Below, piece by piece: positions 1 to 7,515 of a DNA stretch of 23,013 nucleotides. The DNA lies in assembly GCA_003427395.1 (NCBI GenBank), contig BFEA01000498.1:73746-96758 (forward strand), in the 5' to 3' direction. The notes below the pieces were generated by a model that was given only the letters and a program-made list of their open reading frames with translations, was not told the DNA's origin and searched no databases. Every line of letters starts with the position of its first letter. Within the stretch, counting starts at the first letter, position 1. Made by a program: the position numbers and the translations under genes. This DNA comes from Chara braunii. Lineage: Eukaryota; Streptophyta; Charophyceae; Charales; Characeae.

Positions 1-345
1 TCCAGACTTGACATTTGGGATTCAGACAGTTTGACGAGGGACTATTTGGGCTTGTGCCGAAGACTTGGTGTTGACGACATTCCCATCTTCCCCCTCCTCT
101 TCGTCTATCCCCTTCCTCCTCGTCTGTGCATGTTCTGGGCTGGCGCTGTCTTCCTGTGTGAAGCGCCAGACCCATTCACACTATGAAACGATGATGATGA
201 TGTATGTTCAGGGCTGCATTACCACATTGATTGTTCGGATCACTAGTATCTATGTCTTCCGCTGTGCTATCTTATACTTTGTATTGAAAGGTCGGTTCTT
301 GTTCTGGTCTGCACCTATACGGTATGCAACACAGGGCTGGACGGA
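1..345 (+). mobile_element. LTR fragment, related to the 5' LTR at 17118-17922
   Basis: This stretch aligns in the same orientation with about 17400-17700. Shared blocks, in the same order, are the run around GACGAGGGACTATTTGGG (33-50 and 17449-17467), TTCCTGTGTGA.GCGCCAG (about 151-168 and 17523-17540), the GATGATGATGTATG block (about 191-204), TTCCGCTG.GCTATCTT, and CTTGTTCTGG followed by a GGTATGCA block (about 321-330). The second copy lies inside a region bounded on its right by an LTR-like end and a primer-binding site, so this piece is probably the 3' half of another LTR, solo or truncated. Its left side lies outside the window and no clean right border was found. The open frame at 65-502 is not considered a gene. 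Confidence 0.6.
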
Positions 346-555
346 GGCCCTAAGTTTTGTTTTCCCGCCCCACCCTCGTTTCAAAGCAAACCAGCCTCGT
401 TCTGGTATTTTGTCGTTTGGACAAGGGCCTTATCAGACTCGCCCCTATCTTCCCAGGATAGGTGGCTTAGTGCATTCCCCCGCCCAAATAAAGAAAGTCT
501 GAAAAGAAAACGAAAGGAAAGATCCTACTTTCAGAAAGAAAACAGTGCCCGTCAG
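346..555. other. Unassigned spacer between LTR fragment and tandem repeat
   Basis: No gene, RNA or recognisable repeat border was found. The stretch contains an AATAAA-like hexamer near 487 and is purine-rich at its right end (about 495-545). It may be the remainder of the LTR element to its left. Confidence 0.4.
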
Positions 556-824
556 AAAGGGCGCCCGCAATGACTTGGGCCTCGCCGCACTACTCTCCAA
601 ATGTGCAAAATGAGACTGAATCCACCGCTACAACATGGAAAGATACATTGCCATCTTGTTTGTCTTTTTGCTTGTGGAGAGTAGAGAAGGGAGGCCCTAT
701 GGGGGCTTTGGACCTCGCTCCACTGCTCACCAAATGTGCGAAATGAGAATGAATCTTCCGCTAGAACATGGAAGAGATACACCAACATATGTTCTGTCAT
801 TTGTGCATGTGGTGAGTAGTGGAG
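556..824. repeat. Diverged tandem duplication, period about 131 bp
   Basis: Unit 1 (about 556-686) and unit 2 (about 687-824) carry the same ordered blocks: AAGGG.G.CCC, then GGACCTCGC or GGCCTCGC, CC.CTGCTC.CCAAATGTGC, AAATGAGA.TGAATC, CCGCTA.AACATGGAA.AGATACA, and a T-rich tail ending in GTGG.GAGTAG. Divergence is moderate, so the duplication is not recent. The open frames crossing it on both strands (552-1007, 635-1012) are by-products of the duplication and show no protein-family signature. Confidence 0.75.
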
Positions 825-1008
825 TGATGCTGTGTGCCAGCTCTCCAAGGGAAACCAATTTATTATTATTTTTTTGCTTGTTTTTGGCAGAAGGGCATGA
901 TTATGTCCTCTCAATTCGTGTGTACTTTCCTTGGATTGGACGCTTGTACATTCCAGCAAAAGATAAACGACATCAACAGAAAAAAAAAGCCGAAACGAAT
1001 ATGCCATT

Positions 1009-1216
1009 TTAAAGCACTAGTACCTTTCCCGCGTGGGAAAATAGGGAAAACTGGCTGTTTTCCCAAACTCCTAAAGATTCGGAGGCCGGGCCCGACGACG
1101 ACTGCCATTGATAAATCTGATCGGCGGCCGTTGTTACGTTTCGGCCTCCGAAAAGCTCGGTGGCCCACCGGAGGCTCGCCATTTTCCCACGCGCCAAAGG
1201 AACAGTGCCTGCAACA
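1009..1216 (+). mobile_element. MITE copy 1 (TTAA-type), about 205 bp
   Basis: The left end begins TTAA followed by AGCACTAGTACCTTTCC. The right end (about 1185-1216), reverse-complemented, gives AGGCACTGTTCCTTTGG followed by CGCGTGGGAAAAT. The arms pair over about 30 bp, including a shared CGCGTGGGAAAAT block. The interior (1086-1140) shares GGGCCCG.CG and TTGATAAAT.TGATC with the MITE at 16487-16672. No right-hand TTAA survives (GCAA stands there), so this copy is older or damaged. No transposase is encoded, so it is a non-autonomous element. Confidence 0.7.
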
Positions 1217-1337
1217 TATGGGGGTAGTTTTTGTTCCAGGTTTCCCTCTGGCTGCCACTTGGTGGGTTCTTTGAGTTCTCTTTCTTCCATTTTTCACGCT
1301 TTGTTTATTTTTTTAAGCTTTGTTTTTTTTTCATGTG

Positions 1338-1360
1338 GCCGTTGACAAAAAGCCAACGGC
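1338..1360. repeat. Short perfect hairpin GCCGTTG/CAACGGC
   Basis: A seven-base perfect inverted repeat with a nine-base spacer (1338-1344 and 1354-1360), with a second CAACGG just downstream. It lies directly upstream of the SINE-like copy at 1371. Function unknown. Confidence 0.5.
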
Positions 1361-1370
1361 ATTCCAACGG

Positions 1371-1546
1371 GCCTAGCCCACTTTGGCACACCCACGACCT
1401 GTTGAAATCCGAAACGCCATGGGGAGAAGCTCTCTTTGATCCATGGATTTCCTATTGGGAAACCGCAACAAAGTTGACTTAGCAGACCCAAGTTCGAATC
1501 CAGCGATATCTCATAACCTCAAGGTCGTCGCCCTTTCGAAAGAACG
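1371..1546 (+). mobile_element. tRNA-derived SINE copy with split head
   Basis: It contains an ACACCCACGACCTGTTGAAAT block (1388-1408), a good Pol III B box AGTTCGAATCC (1491-1501) and a tail with GATATCTCA followed by an AAGG.C.TC.CCCTTT block (about 1505-1546). The same three blocks occur in order at 6398-6560. Here the A-box side is degenerate (TAGCCCACTTTG), and the distance between A and B regions is about 85 bp longer than in a tRNA, so an internal insertion in the head is likely. Confidence 0.6.
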
Positions 1547-1582
1547 AAACAGCCAATGCACCCCAACGGCATAATTCAGCCT

Positions 1583-1622
1583 TTCTGTGGCACACCCTTG
1601 AACTGTTGAGATGAAGACCTGA
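1583..1622 (+). mobile_element. SINE head fragment
   Basis: The stretch GGCACACCCTTGAACTGTTGAGAT followed by GAAGACC closely matches the head of the SINE at 6408-6443 but stops before a B box. It is a truncated copy immediately downstream of the fuller one at 1371-1546. Confidence 0.5.
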
Positions 1623-1656
1623 GATTGAGCATTCTCCCCCACAGTCGGTTGGTTCC

Positions 1657-1790
1657 CCCCCCCCCCCGGAAAATACAGGGGTTCCGGACATACATCCGGA
1701 CAGGGGTTCCGGACCGGTCCGGATGTCCAGATGTCCGGAGTCTGGGGTCTGGATTCGGTCCGGAGCCTGGTCCGGCGTAGGTATGCTTTT
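1657..1790. repeat. TCCGGA-rich cluster with 16-bp palindrome
   Basis: After a poly-C run (about 1657-1668) there are at least six copies of TCCGG or CCGGA within about 100 bp. Position 1708-1723 is the perfect palindrome TCCGGACCGGTCCGGA. The arms ACATCCGGAC (1692-1701) and GTCCGGATGT (1717-1726) form another perfect 10-bp inverted repeat. Clustered short motifs of this kind are typical of subterminal transposase-binding regions of DNA transposons, but no matching ends were identified. Confidence 0.55.
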
Positions 1791-1867
1791 GGGACTGTTT
1801 TTTTCTTTGTTTTTTAATTTCCTCTTTTTTATTTTTATTTTTAAATACAGCCGTCTTCTCCTCATAT

Positions 1868-2990
1868 ATGGGGGACAAGCTGTACTGTGAGGATTGAGCC
1901 CTCAAGAAGGGGCCATGCCATGATGAACATGTTCTGGGCTAAGGCCCCAGCAAGCCTAGTGCCCGCCCTAAGTGAAGGCGGGCCAGCAAATCAACAAGAG
2001 CCCTCTGTGCAAACATTTCACGAAGTGGGGTCCATACAGTTGCAGCACGCCAGTTGGTTGGAGTGCACCGAGTCTCGGATCTCTGCAAATGTGGAAATCC
2101 CAGGGCCCCTGAGTTAGTTAGGCCCTGGGCACTTGAACGTGAGGCCGACAATGCATGCTGGGTATAGAGGCCGAAAATGCCAAAGGGAAATCGGCCCACT
2201 ATCTGAATCTGGCCGCAGGCCTTGAAGAAAGAGGCGCAACTGCATCCCCCGGGCCTCAACTGCATCGGGCCTGGGTTCAGGCACTGGGGCCCAGACGCAG
2301 GCTGAAGGGAGGCCGCCCACACGCAACACTGGCATATAGGCAAGCAGGGCGAGTGGGCAAGGATCTTGGCCATTGCGGGCAATGCCGGCACGCTGCGCGA
2401 ATGCGAGCTGCTGCGCTGCGCTAGGCTGAGGTGCGAGACAGGCAGGCGCTAGGCGGTAGGGCGCTGCCTGTGCACAGGGCGCTGGCGGCCATAGCCGGGC
2501 TGCCTGAGGGCGCAGGGGAGGTGAGGGCGAAGGTGGTTCTTCGGAGGTGAAGGGCGCTGTGTGGGATAACGAGGGAGAGTGTGGGTGAAGAGGGAGACGT
2601 ACCTGGTGGAGGTGGAGGTCGGCATTGGTGTTGACATCATCACTCGCTGGTCGTCAAGTTGTCTGGTTGCTTTCATACTGTAGTTGTAGTGTTAGGCTGT
2701 AGAGTAGGTAGGGCGCCTGGCGCCATTCAAGAGAGAGAGCTACATTGGGTTATGCTGTTGGTGTTGCCCTGTTGGGCTTGGACATCGACTCACGATTCTT
2801 CTGTATCGTTCTCAAATGGATGGTTACTCGGTTCCATTGTGCTATCTGCTCTTGCTTTGACTACTTGGACTTCAGTGTGATTTTGCAATCTGGATTTCTG
2901 TGCTTCGTCCATTTTCATGTTCCTTGCAGTACTTTTGCTACCCTATTTTCGTCTTTCAATCTTATCTGCCTCACCCTACCTACCTAACTA
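1868..2990 (+). mobile_element. Dispersed GC-rich repeat family, copy A (possible solo LTR/TRIM)
   Basis: Copy A shares ordered blocks with the copy at 13820-14990: GAGCCCTCA, an ACATGTTCTGGGC block, GCCCGCCCTAAGTGAAGGCGGGCC (hairpin around 1962-1983), CAGTTGGTTG, a GC-rich middle ending in GCCATAGCCGGGCTGC, CGTACCTGGTG, GTTGACATCATC.T, an imperfect GGGCGC/GGCGCC inverted repeat near 2710, and a T-rich 3' third (ACTTGGAC.TC, GTGTGATTT.GCAA.). It has no protein domains. Low coding content, a fixed block order and same-strand copies suggest a non-coding element such as a solo LTR or TRIM. The termini are approximate. Confidence 0.65.
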
Positions 2991-3264
2991 ATGGGTCACA
3001 CCTATTCCGGAGGAAGCAGTTTCTCGACTCAGGAGCCAGCCTTAAATGTACTAACTATACCTGAAGTATCCTAAGATTATGGGTCTACACCTACCTAACT
3101 CTGCTCTGTGTGGGGAGCAGCACCCAAGCTCCTAACACCTGGCGCGGGCTGGAAAGTGAGCAGACACGAACACTTCCACAACCAGCCAGGAGGGACAAGC
3201 CGACTTTTCTCAGTTGGTGAACCCGAAGTATACCACACAGGGGGTCGTGGGGCGTCAAATGGAT

Positions 3265-3335
3265 GCCGTGGGGAATCAAACCCATGACCTCCTGTGTACC
3301 ACTTACGTGTTCAACTAACTGAGCTAGGCCGATTG
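3265..3335 (-). mobile_element. tRNA-derived SINE head, minus strand
   Basis: Read on the minus strand, an A box TAGCTCAGTTAG (3315-3326) is followed 32 bp later by a B box GGTTTGATTCC (3272-3282). This is the spacing of an internal Pol III promoter from a tRNA ancestor. No acceptor stem closes around it, so it is not a functional tRNA. The element probably continues leftward, downstream on its own strand, to about 3100. That stretch includes a segment with ACGCCCCACGACCCCC, but I found no second copy in the window to define its tail. Confidence 0.6.
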
Positions 3336-3499
3336 GCCACTTTTGGGACTCTTTCATTTAACATTCCCTGAATTTTCCTTTTTAACTTTCAATGGTGAAA
3401 ACTCCATACAATCAAGATCCAGACACTGAATAGGGTTGCATTTCTACTGTCTACCACCACATGTAGCCCCTTCGACAAGAGACATTACCTGTCCGAAGA

Positions 3500-4232
3500 T
3501 AGTCTCCTGAGTTTGCCCTTGTGCTGTGGCCCAGTAGGCCCAACATTTTTAGGTTCTTTGCTTGAAGGCCAGGGAAGCTGCGAAGATTCAGCACCTTGCT
3601 CAGCCAGGAAAAGGTGCCACCCACCCTAAGTGAAGGTGGGCCTGCAAAACGAGGCCTGACCTCAGTACAGGCCAATTGAGCAGAATGGGGGCCCCGTGTA
3701 GTTGCTGCACGAGTGCAGCATCTTCAACTTACTGGTAGGCAGATTCTGGAAGGGCCCAGGGCGCAGCCTGGACGGGGCCTCCTCGGCCTCTCCAGCCGCC
3801 ACAAAAGACTGGAGAGCGCCCTGCATTGCACATTTGGGCATTCACACATGCGGCAGTGCTGTGCGAACGGCTGCTTGATGCTTTACCCGAGGAGAAAGCT
3901 GTGCGGTGGCAGCGAGGTGAGAGAAGAGGATCGATCAGAGTCTTCAAGCGGCATTGGGATGATGACACGTGGGCAAGTTGATGATACTAGGCTAGTCTGA
4001 TAGGAGCTGTGGGAGGTAGAGTCGGCGGTGTAGCCGCCTGTAGGAGGGTTACATTGTTGTTGCATTGGTCATTGGAGGCATTGGCAGGGCTTTCATTATC
4101 AAGAGACTTCAGTGCTTTGCTCGTTCCTATTCGGTGTGATACTTGCTTTGATCTCTGCTTTCAATTTCGGCTCAAGGATGTCTCGTCTCCTGTGAAATGT
4201 CGCAACTTGGTGTATTGTTGTTCGCATTGATT
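3500..4232 (+). mobile_element. Dispersed GC-rich repeat family, copy B
   Basis: It carries the family hairpin at 3622-3638, where the stem reads CCCACC/GGTGGG instead of CCCGCC/GGCGGG, around the invariant loop. It also has ACATTTGGGCATT and TGCGGCAGTG (about 3830-3857), shared with copy C, and a 3' block GGAGGC..., GCTTTCATTATCAAGAGA.TTCAGTG (about 4074-4114), also in copy C at 13669-13707. The end TCGCAACTTGGT (4199-4210) is shared with copy D. It is shorter than copies A and D, so it is internally deleted. Confidence 0.6.
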
Positions 4233-4390
4233 ATCTTCTTGCAAAACTAACAGGTTCAACGAAATAAGTCCAGGGTTATGAGGCCACTATGTACAGATCT
4301 GACCTGCCTAGCCTAACGAGGCCAGGTTCGGTACTTTTTTCTGAAGCAGAAAAGAGGAAAAAGAAAGTTGGTTGAAGCTCATCATTGTCT
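4233..4390. other. Presumed intron sequence upstream of the first recognised condensin exon
   Basis: No coding similarity is visible. The segment ends in an acceptor-like CATTGTCTAG (4383-4392) directly before the first condensin-like codons. Earlier exons of the gene are not in the window or are not recognisable. Confidence 0.4.
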
Positions 4391-4392
4391 AG

Positions 4393-4475
4393 CATTCACT
4401 GTGACCTCTGGGGACACTCATGAAGCACAAAGACGTGAATTTCAAGTGTTGGCTGATCGTTTGCATTTGCGTGGG
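4393..4475 (+). CDS. Condensin complex subunit 3 (CAP-G), exon segment 1
   Basis: The translation in frame with the next segment includes EAQRREFQVLADRLHLRG. It resembles the CAP-G/Ycg1 HEAT-repeat motif in which a helix of the type RK..FQVLAEK leads into the SIAQR segment. CAP-G is the HEAT-repeat subunit of condensin I, which binds the kleisin CAP-H and DNA and compacts mitotic chromosomes. An acceptor-like TAG ends at 4392. The 3' border is unclear: GT dinucleotides at 4476 and 4485 are candidate donors, and in-frame TAA and TGA codons follow. Identification rests on recognition of the family pattern together with the three following segments. Confidence in this exon alone is moderate. Confidence 0.6.
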
Positions 4476-4549
4476 GTGCATGCTGTATGCTAATCTTCTT
4501 CTTTGCTTGTTGGCTGATTTTGTCATGGAATGGGTGGAACACGATTCAG

Positions 4550-4818
4550 CATTGCACAGCGGGTCACTGTCCTGAAGAGAGGACTTCAGGACAGAGTGCA
4601 GGGTGTCAGGGACGAATGTGTGAAGATGATGCGGGATTTCTGGTTGGTCAAGGATTGCAATGCTGATGTCTGTGAACTGCTTCGATTGCTCGATGTGGAA
4701 ACTTATGAGGAAGTTGGGGAGTTGGTCCTTGAGGAGCTGTTGAAACAAGGCTTAGTCAAGGCAAAGCAAGGAATGGGAATCCAGCAGTATTTTGCTTCTG
4801 CGGATGAGGACGTCGGAG
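4550..4818 (+). CDS. Condensin complex subunit 3 (CAP-G), HEAT-repeat exon
   Basis: The frame encodes SIAQRVTVLKRGLQDR, then an acidic helix, then ELLRLLDVETYEEVGE and a helix ending ELLKQGL. This order (SIAQR..L..GL.DR, W......D..ELL..LDVE....V.E) is characteristic of the middle HEAT repeats of CAP-G. The open frame extends left to 4530, but no AG lies between 4475 and 4548. Possible acceptors are at 4548-4549 or 4558-4559, and the latter would remove the conserved SIAQ residues. The donor GAG|GTCAGT ends the exon at 4818 in phase 1. The first base of the next codon (G4818) joins AT at 7032-7033 to give GAT. The gene symbol is left blank because nomenclature differs by lineage. Confidence 0.85.
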
Positions 4819-5339
4819 GTCAGTAATGGCTGTTTGCCCTCCATTTTTTTTTTTTTTTTTTTTGAGTTTTATTCTCTAAATTTTAGACTGAGGAAATGGA
4901 GACAGTTGATGGCAGTAGCAGCATATGGGGTCCCAAAGCGACAGAGGTGTCGACTGTTCAAGACAGTGCCTCAGGCTTGCTGTGTCCATAAACATTTCCC
5001 TCTCCCTCGCCTATATCAACAGTCTCTCATCCTTTCCCTACGGTCCTCTACTCTTTTCATCCTGCTCATCCTTATTGCTGCATCTCTTTCATTCTTTCAA
5101 AAAGTGGGTCAAAACATGGCAGCATTGAGTGGATTTGTCTCATTGTGGGTGTACCATTCGCTCTTGCTGCAAGGATATTCTAAGCACTCCCTGTTATATG
5201 CATCTGTCTATTCTTGTTCTGCTTCTTCCAGCTCTGATTGCCAGTCACAACCTTTGTGTATAGGTTATTTATTGAATCTTGAAACTAGGTTTGTCTGGCG
5301 GGGCTTCCCAGCCCAGGCAGGACCAGGCTGGATGGATAG

Positions 5340-6140
5340 GCCTGGTTTTCGGGCAAGAAGAGGAGGAATCTGCTGAGCCTGGAGAACCTTCGGATGCTCG
5401 TGTTCATCCACTGGAACGCGAAGCTTCTTAGCATGTCCAGGACTACGACGGGCTTTGTCAACATTGAGCGCTTTGATTGGGAGACCTCAGAGGATGTTGC
5501 ACCCTTTGATGGGTGCATGAGAGACGGGGAGTATGACCAAGAGAAGTTCGTGAGGAGGGCTGCAAACTGGTCCAAATCACGCGGTTGGTGACGAAATTCG
5601 ACCTTTGTCCACTGTTGCAGGAGACTGAGGATGATGGAAGGTGGCTTGTTGATCTTTCATATCGTCCTTGGCGTCTGATATCTGATGACACGGGGGAGGC
5701 TGCTGATGCAGGCGTTGAGGAGGTGGAGAACGAGGACAGTTAGGCGGACGAGAAAATACTTGGTGTGCAGCTCGCACACAACCGTTGGGCTAGGTAACCA
5801 GCCACACCCTGTGACAGCGTTGCAGCACCAGAGGTTCCTGCGTCCAGAGGGAGTTTTGCAGCAGGTGTTGCCCCTTCAGCCACACCTCGTGACAGTGTCG
5901 TTGCATTGGACATTCTTGCATCAAGTGGGAGTTCTGCAGCAGCTGGTGCTGCTTCATCAGGTGGGACTTGTTCACTTTCCAGTGCACAGCTCATCCCTCA
6001 TGGGCGGGCTGTGCGCCGGGAGTTAGCTAGTGCCAGTTGCGTGGCACGCGGGGGGTCAAGAGATGCTGGAAGTGTTACGCTTGGTGGGACACATATTTTC
6101 ATGTGCAAGCACATTTTCAAAACTTTGAAAACTTGTCAGT
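5340..6140 (+). pseudogene. hAT transposase C-terminal remnant
   Basis: From 5340 the frame reads KKRRNLLSLENLRMLVFIHWN, a close fit to the C-terminal hAT dimerisation motif (KRN.LS.E.L..LVF.H.N..L). It is followed by an acidic tail. The frame shifts by one or two bases near 5566, and the continuation LVQITRLVTKFDLCPLLQE runs to a TAG at 5741. The same frame then continues through a TAA near 5795 into an Ala/Ser-rich tail to about 6140. A TAG at 5337-5339 lies directly before the motif, and no N-terminal BED finger or catalytic domain is present. It is thus a 5'-truncated, frameshifted and stop-containing fragment inside condensin intron 1, on the same strand as the host gene. Confidence 0.7.
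5800..5960. repeat. Two-copy tandem repeat (about 80 bp) in the hAT tail
   Basis: The block GCCACACC.TGTGACAG, GTTGCA, a CCTGCGTC- or CTTGCATC-type block, and GGGAGTT.TGCAGCAG occurs twice in tandem (about 5801-5878 and 5879-5960). In the tail frame this gives two similar Ala/Ser-rich peptide repeats, each starting with a DSV motif. It probably arose by slippage in a low-complexity region of the former transposase gene. Confidence 0.55.
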
Positions 6141-6397
6141 GAAAGCTTTAGAAAATTTAGATACAGCACAGCATATTTGCAACTCATTGCTTTGCTCCTT
6201 TGTTTTTTGGTCTAATTTATTACGCGTCTAAGAAACGTAATCCCTGAAAGAGACATCTTTCACTACCACATGCATAAATGGATGATTGGTACCACAAAGT
6301 TCATTGCACTGACCATAGTATTCCACTCTGAATCACTTTCCAAACTGTAGAAAATTGGGAAAAATTAGTGAGTGGAAAAGGCAGTCCCTACCGAAGA

Positions 6398-6560
6398 GCC
6401 TATCTCAGTGGGTACACCCATGAACTGTTGAAATAAAGACCCATGTTCGAATCCAGATGATGGAACTTGATGAGTAAAACCAGCTATTTCTGAATTGCCT
6501 GGGGCCCGTCAGCTCAATGATGATATCTCAAGGCCATCTCCCTTTTAAGGTAAAGGCACT
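6398..6560 (+). mobile_element. tRNA-derived SINE, best-preserved copy
   Basis: It has an A box TATCTCAGTGGG (6402-6413) and a B box TGTTCGAATCC (6445-6455), 31 bp apart, as expected for a tRNA-type internal promoter. The tRNA-unrelated body holds GATATCTCAAGGCCATCTCC (6522-6541), also found in degraded form at 1505-1546. There is no acceptor stem or CCA, so it is not a tRNA gene. The 3' end is approximate. It sits in intron 1 of the condensin gene in the sense orientation. Confidence 0.65.
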
Positions 6561-6690
6561 CCCAGGCAACCATCAGGTTGGAGTTCTATGTAGTAACCCA
6601 AAGACTTGTCTAGAAGAATTCGAAGCACGTACTCAATGAATTCGTCCTCAGGTCGTGAAAAAGTGCTGGTCAAACTTGCTACATTAAAGG

Positions 6691-6909
6691 CTCTACTGTG
6701 TCTCTACTGTGACTCTATTGTGGCCCTACTGTGCTCTAGTGTGACTTTACTGTGACTTTACTGTGACTTTACTGTGACTCTACTGTGCCTCTACTGTGCC
6801 TCTACTGTGCCTCTACTGTGCCTCTACTGTGTCTCTACTGTGTCTCTACTGTGCCTCCACTGTGCCTCCACTGTGCAATTACTTCGCCTCTACTGTGACT
6901 CAACTGTCA
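6691..6909. repeat. 11-bp minisatellite, about 20 units
   Basis: The unit is CTCTACTGTGN. The last base varies in runs: T/A types at the left, then an A block with CTTTACTGTGA, then a C block, then T and C types, with some degenerate units at the right end. Because 11 is not a multiple of 3, 33 bp give one 11-residue peptide period. The apparent open frames here (STVPLLCLYC-type) are artefacts of the repeat. It lies about 120 bp upstream of the exon at 7032. Confidence 0.9.
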
Positions 6910-7031
6910 CATGGCACTTTCCTGCTCTCTATTGGTGCACTGCCGTTGCTTTTGTGTTACTGTATTGTTGGTGTCGTGTTGGCTGTTCATTAAGTCCCAC
7001 CTGGGATGTTTTCATGCTGGAGTCTCTGCAG

Positions 7032-7174
7032 ATGCACCAGCTGTGGAATTAGACTTGCCAGCGAACGACGGGAACACGAATAACCAGAAGAGTGGAAGAA
7101 GGATACTCCTGATGGTTGCTGAGGAAGCTTTGTTCTGGCGTATTCTGTGTACATACCTCTACAACCAGGCGAAG
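7032..7174 (+). CDS. Condensin complex subunit 3 (CAP-G), linker/helix exon
   Basis: The 143-bp exon begins after CTCTGCAG and ends CGAAG|GTAGAT. Its frame starts with two bases completing the codon begun at 4818 and ends in phase 0. The translation is an acidic, low-complexity linker, then LLMVAEEALFWRILCTYLYN and QAK. This resembles the plant CAP-G segment in which a helix of the type LMEAE.ALYW..VC..L precedes an AQAKG linker. Reading on from QAK into the next exon (EQGSS) keeps that family pattern. Confidence 0.85.
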
Positions 7175-7374
7175 GTAGATGCTTGTTGCAGAATTCTACA
7201 GATCAATAACATGAACTCATTCCTGTTGTCTCATCAACTGTGGCACTCATGTGCCCGTGTTCTGCTCCTCAGTCTCTAGCAATAAGCTTGCTTTCTATGC
7301 CCTTCCCTATTCCTCGTCTTATTGTTTCCCTGTCATTGTTCTTTTTTCTTCACTCTTCACTTTCGAGTTCACCT

Positions 7375-7388
7375 CCCTCCCTCTCTGT
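7375..7388. repeat. Target-site duplication, poly(A) side of U6 retro-copy
   Basis: The 14-bp CCCTCCCTCTCTGT is repeated exactly at 7515-7528 on the other side of the U6 copy. Three bases (7389-7391) separate it from the poly(A) tail. Beyond the 14 bp, both copies lead into G and an A-run on the minus strand, so the true duplication may be about 22 bp with a small difference. Confidence 0.75.
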
Positions 7389-7391
7389 TCC

Positions 7392-7425
<34 letters not shown>

Positions 7426-7465
7426 CCATTTCTCGATTTATGCGTGTCATCCTTGCGCAGGGGCC

Positions 7466-7497
<32 letters not shown>

Positions 7498-7515
7498 ACG
7501 GATGTCCTGAAGGAC
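7392..7515 (-). pseudogene. U6 snRNA retropseudogene with poly(A) tail
   Basis: On the minus strand, 7515 down to 7418 reads as a full-length U6 snRNA: a 5' hairpin GTCCTTCAGGAC, the ACAGAGA box in GATACAGAGAAGATTAGC, the AGC triad region, the internal stem-loop, and the 3' end GGTCCAAATT. The ACGCATAAATCGAG section is the plant form. Differences from the usual plant sequence cluster in the 5' hairpin (shortened) and at CCGTTAAAA. Instead of the oligo-U terminator, the RNA end runs into 26 A residues (7417-7392). A poly(A) tail and a flanking duplication mean that U6 RNA was reverse-transcribed and inserted by L1-type LINE machinery. No upstream Pol III USE or TATA element was sought in detail, and none would be expected for a retro-copy. 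Confidence 0.9.

Larger units (their letters stand above)
4819..7031 (+). other. Condensin intron 1, 2.2 kb, GT-AG
   Basis: It starts GTCAGT and ends TCTCTGCAG. It contains a poly(T) run (about 4843-4863), hAT transposase remains (5340-6140), a tRNA-derived SINE (6398-6560) and an 11-bp minisatellite (6691-6909). Borders and phases of the flanking exons agree. I saw nothing recognisable in 4890-5330 apart from a short open stretch after TTTTAG at 4887. Confidence 0.75.

Noticed and set aside
1479-1905. Minus-strand frames of 109-128 codons
   Set aside because: They lie over SINE, TCCGGA cluster and AT-rich sequence and have Lys- and Pro-rich composition without motifs.
3265-3335. tRNA gene on the minus strand
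   Set aside because: A and B boxes are present, but no acceptor stem or proper anticodon arm can be folded. A SINE head fits better. The same reasoning applies to 6398-6460 and 10326-10385.
4887-4990. Additional condensin exon after TTTTAG (TEEMETVDGSSS-type frame)
   Set aside because: The open phase is incompatible with the phase-1 donor at 4818, the acidic sequence is not diagnostic, and the direct 4818-7032 join already gives the family pattern.
6691-6909. Cys/Leu-rich secreted peptide or CRISPR-like array
   Set aside because: The units are 11 bp and directly adjacent without spacers. It is a minisatellite, and the peptide is an artefact.
7418-7515. Functional U6 snRNA gene
   Set aside because: The 3' end runs into poly(A) rather than a T terminator, target-site duplications flank it, and the 5' hairpin is altered. 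It is a retropseudogene.
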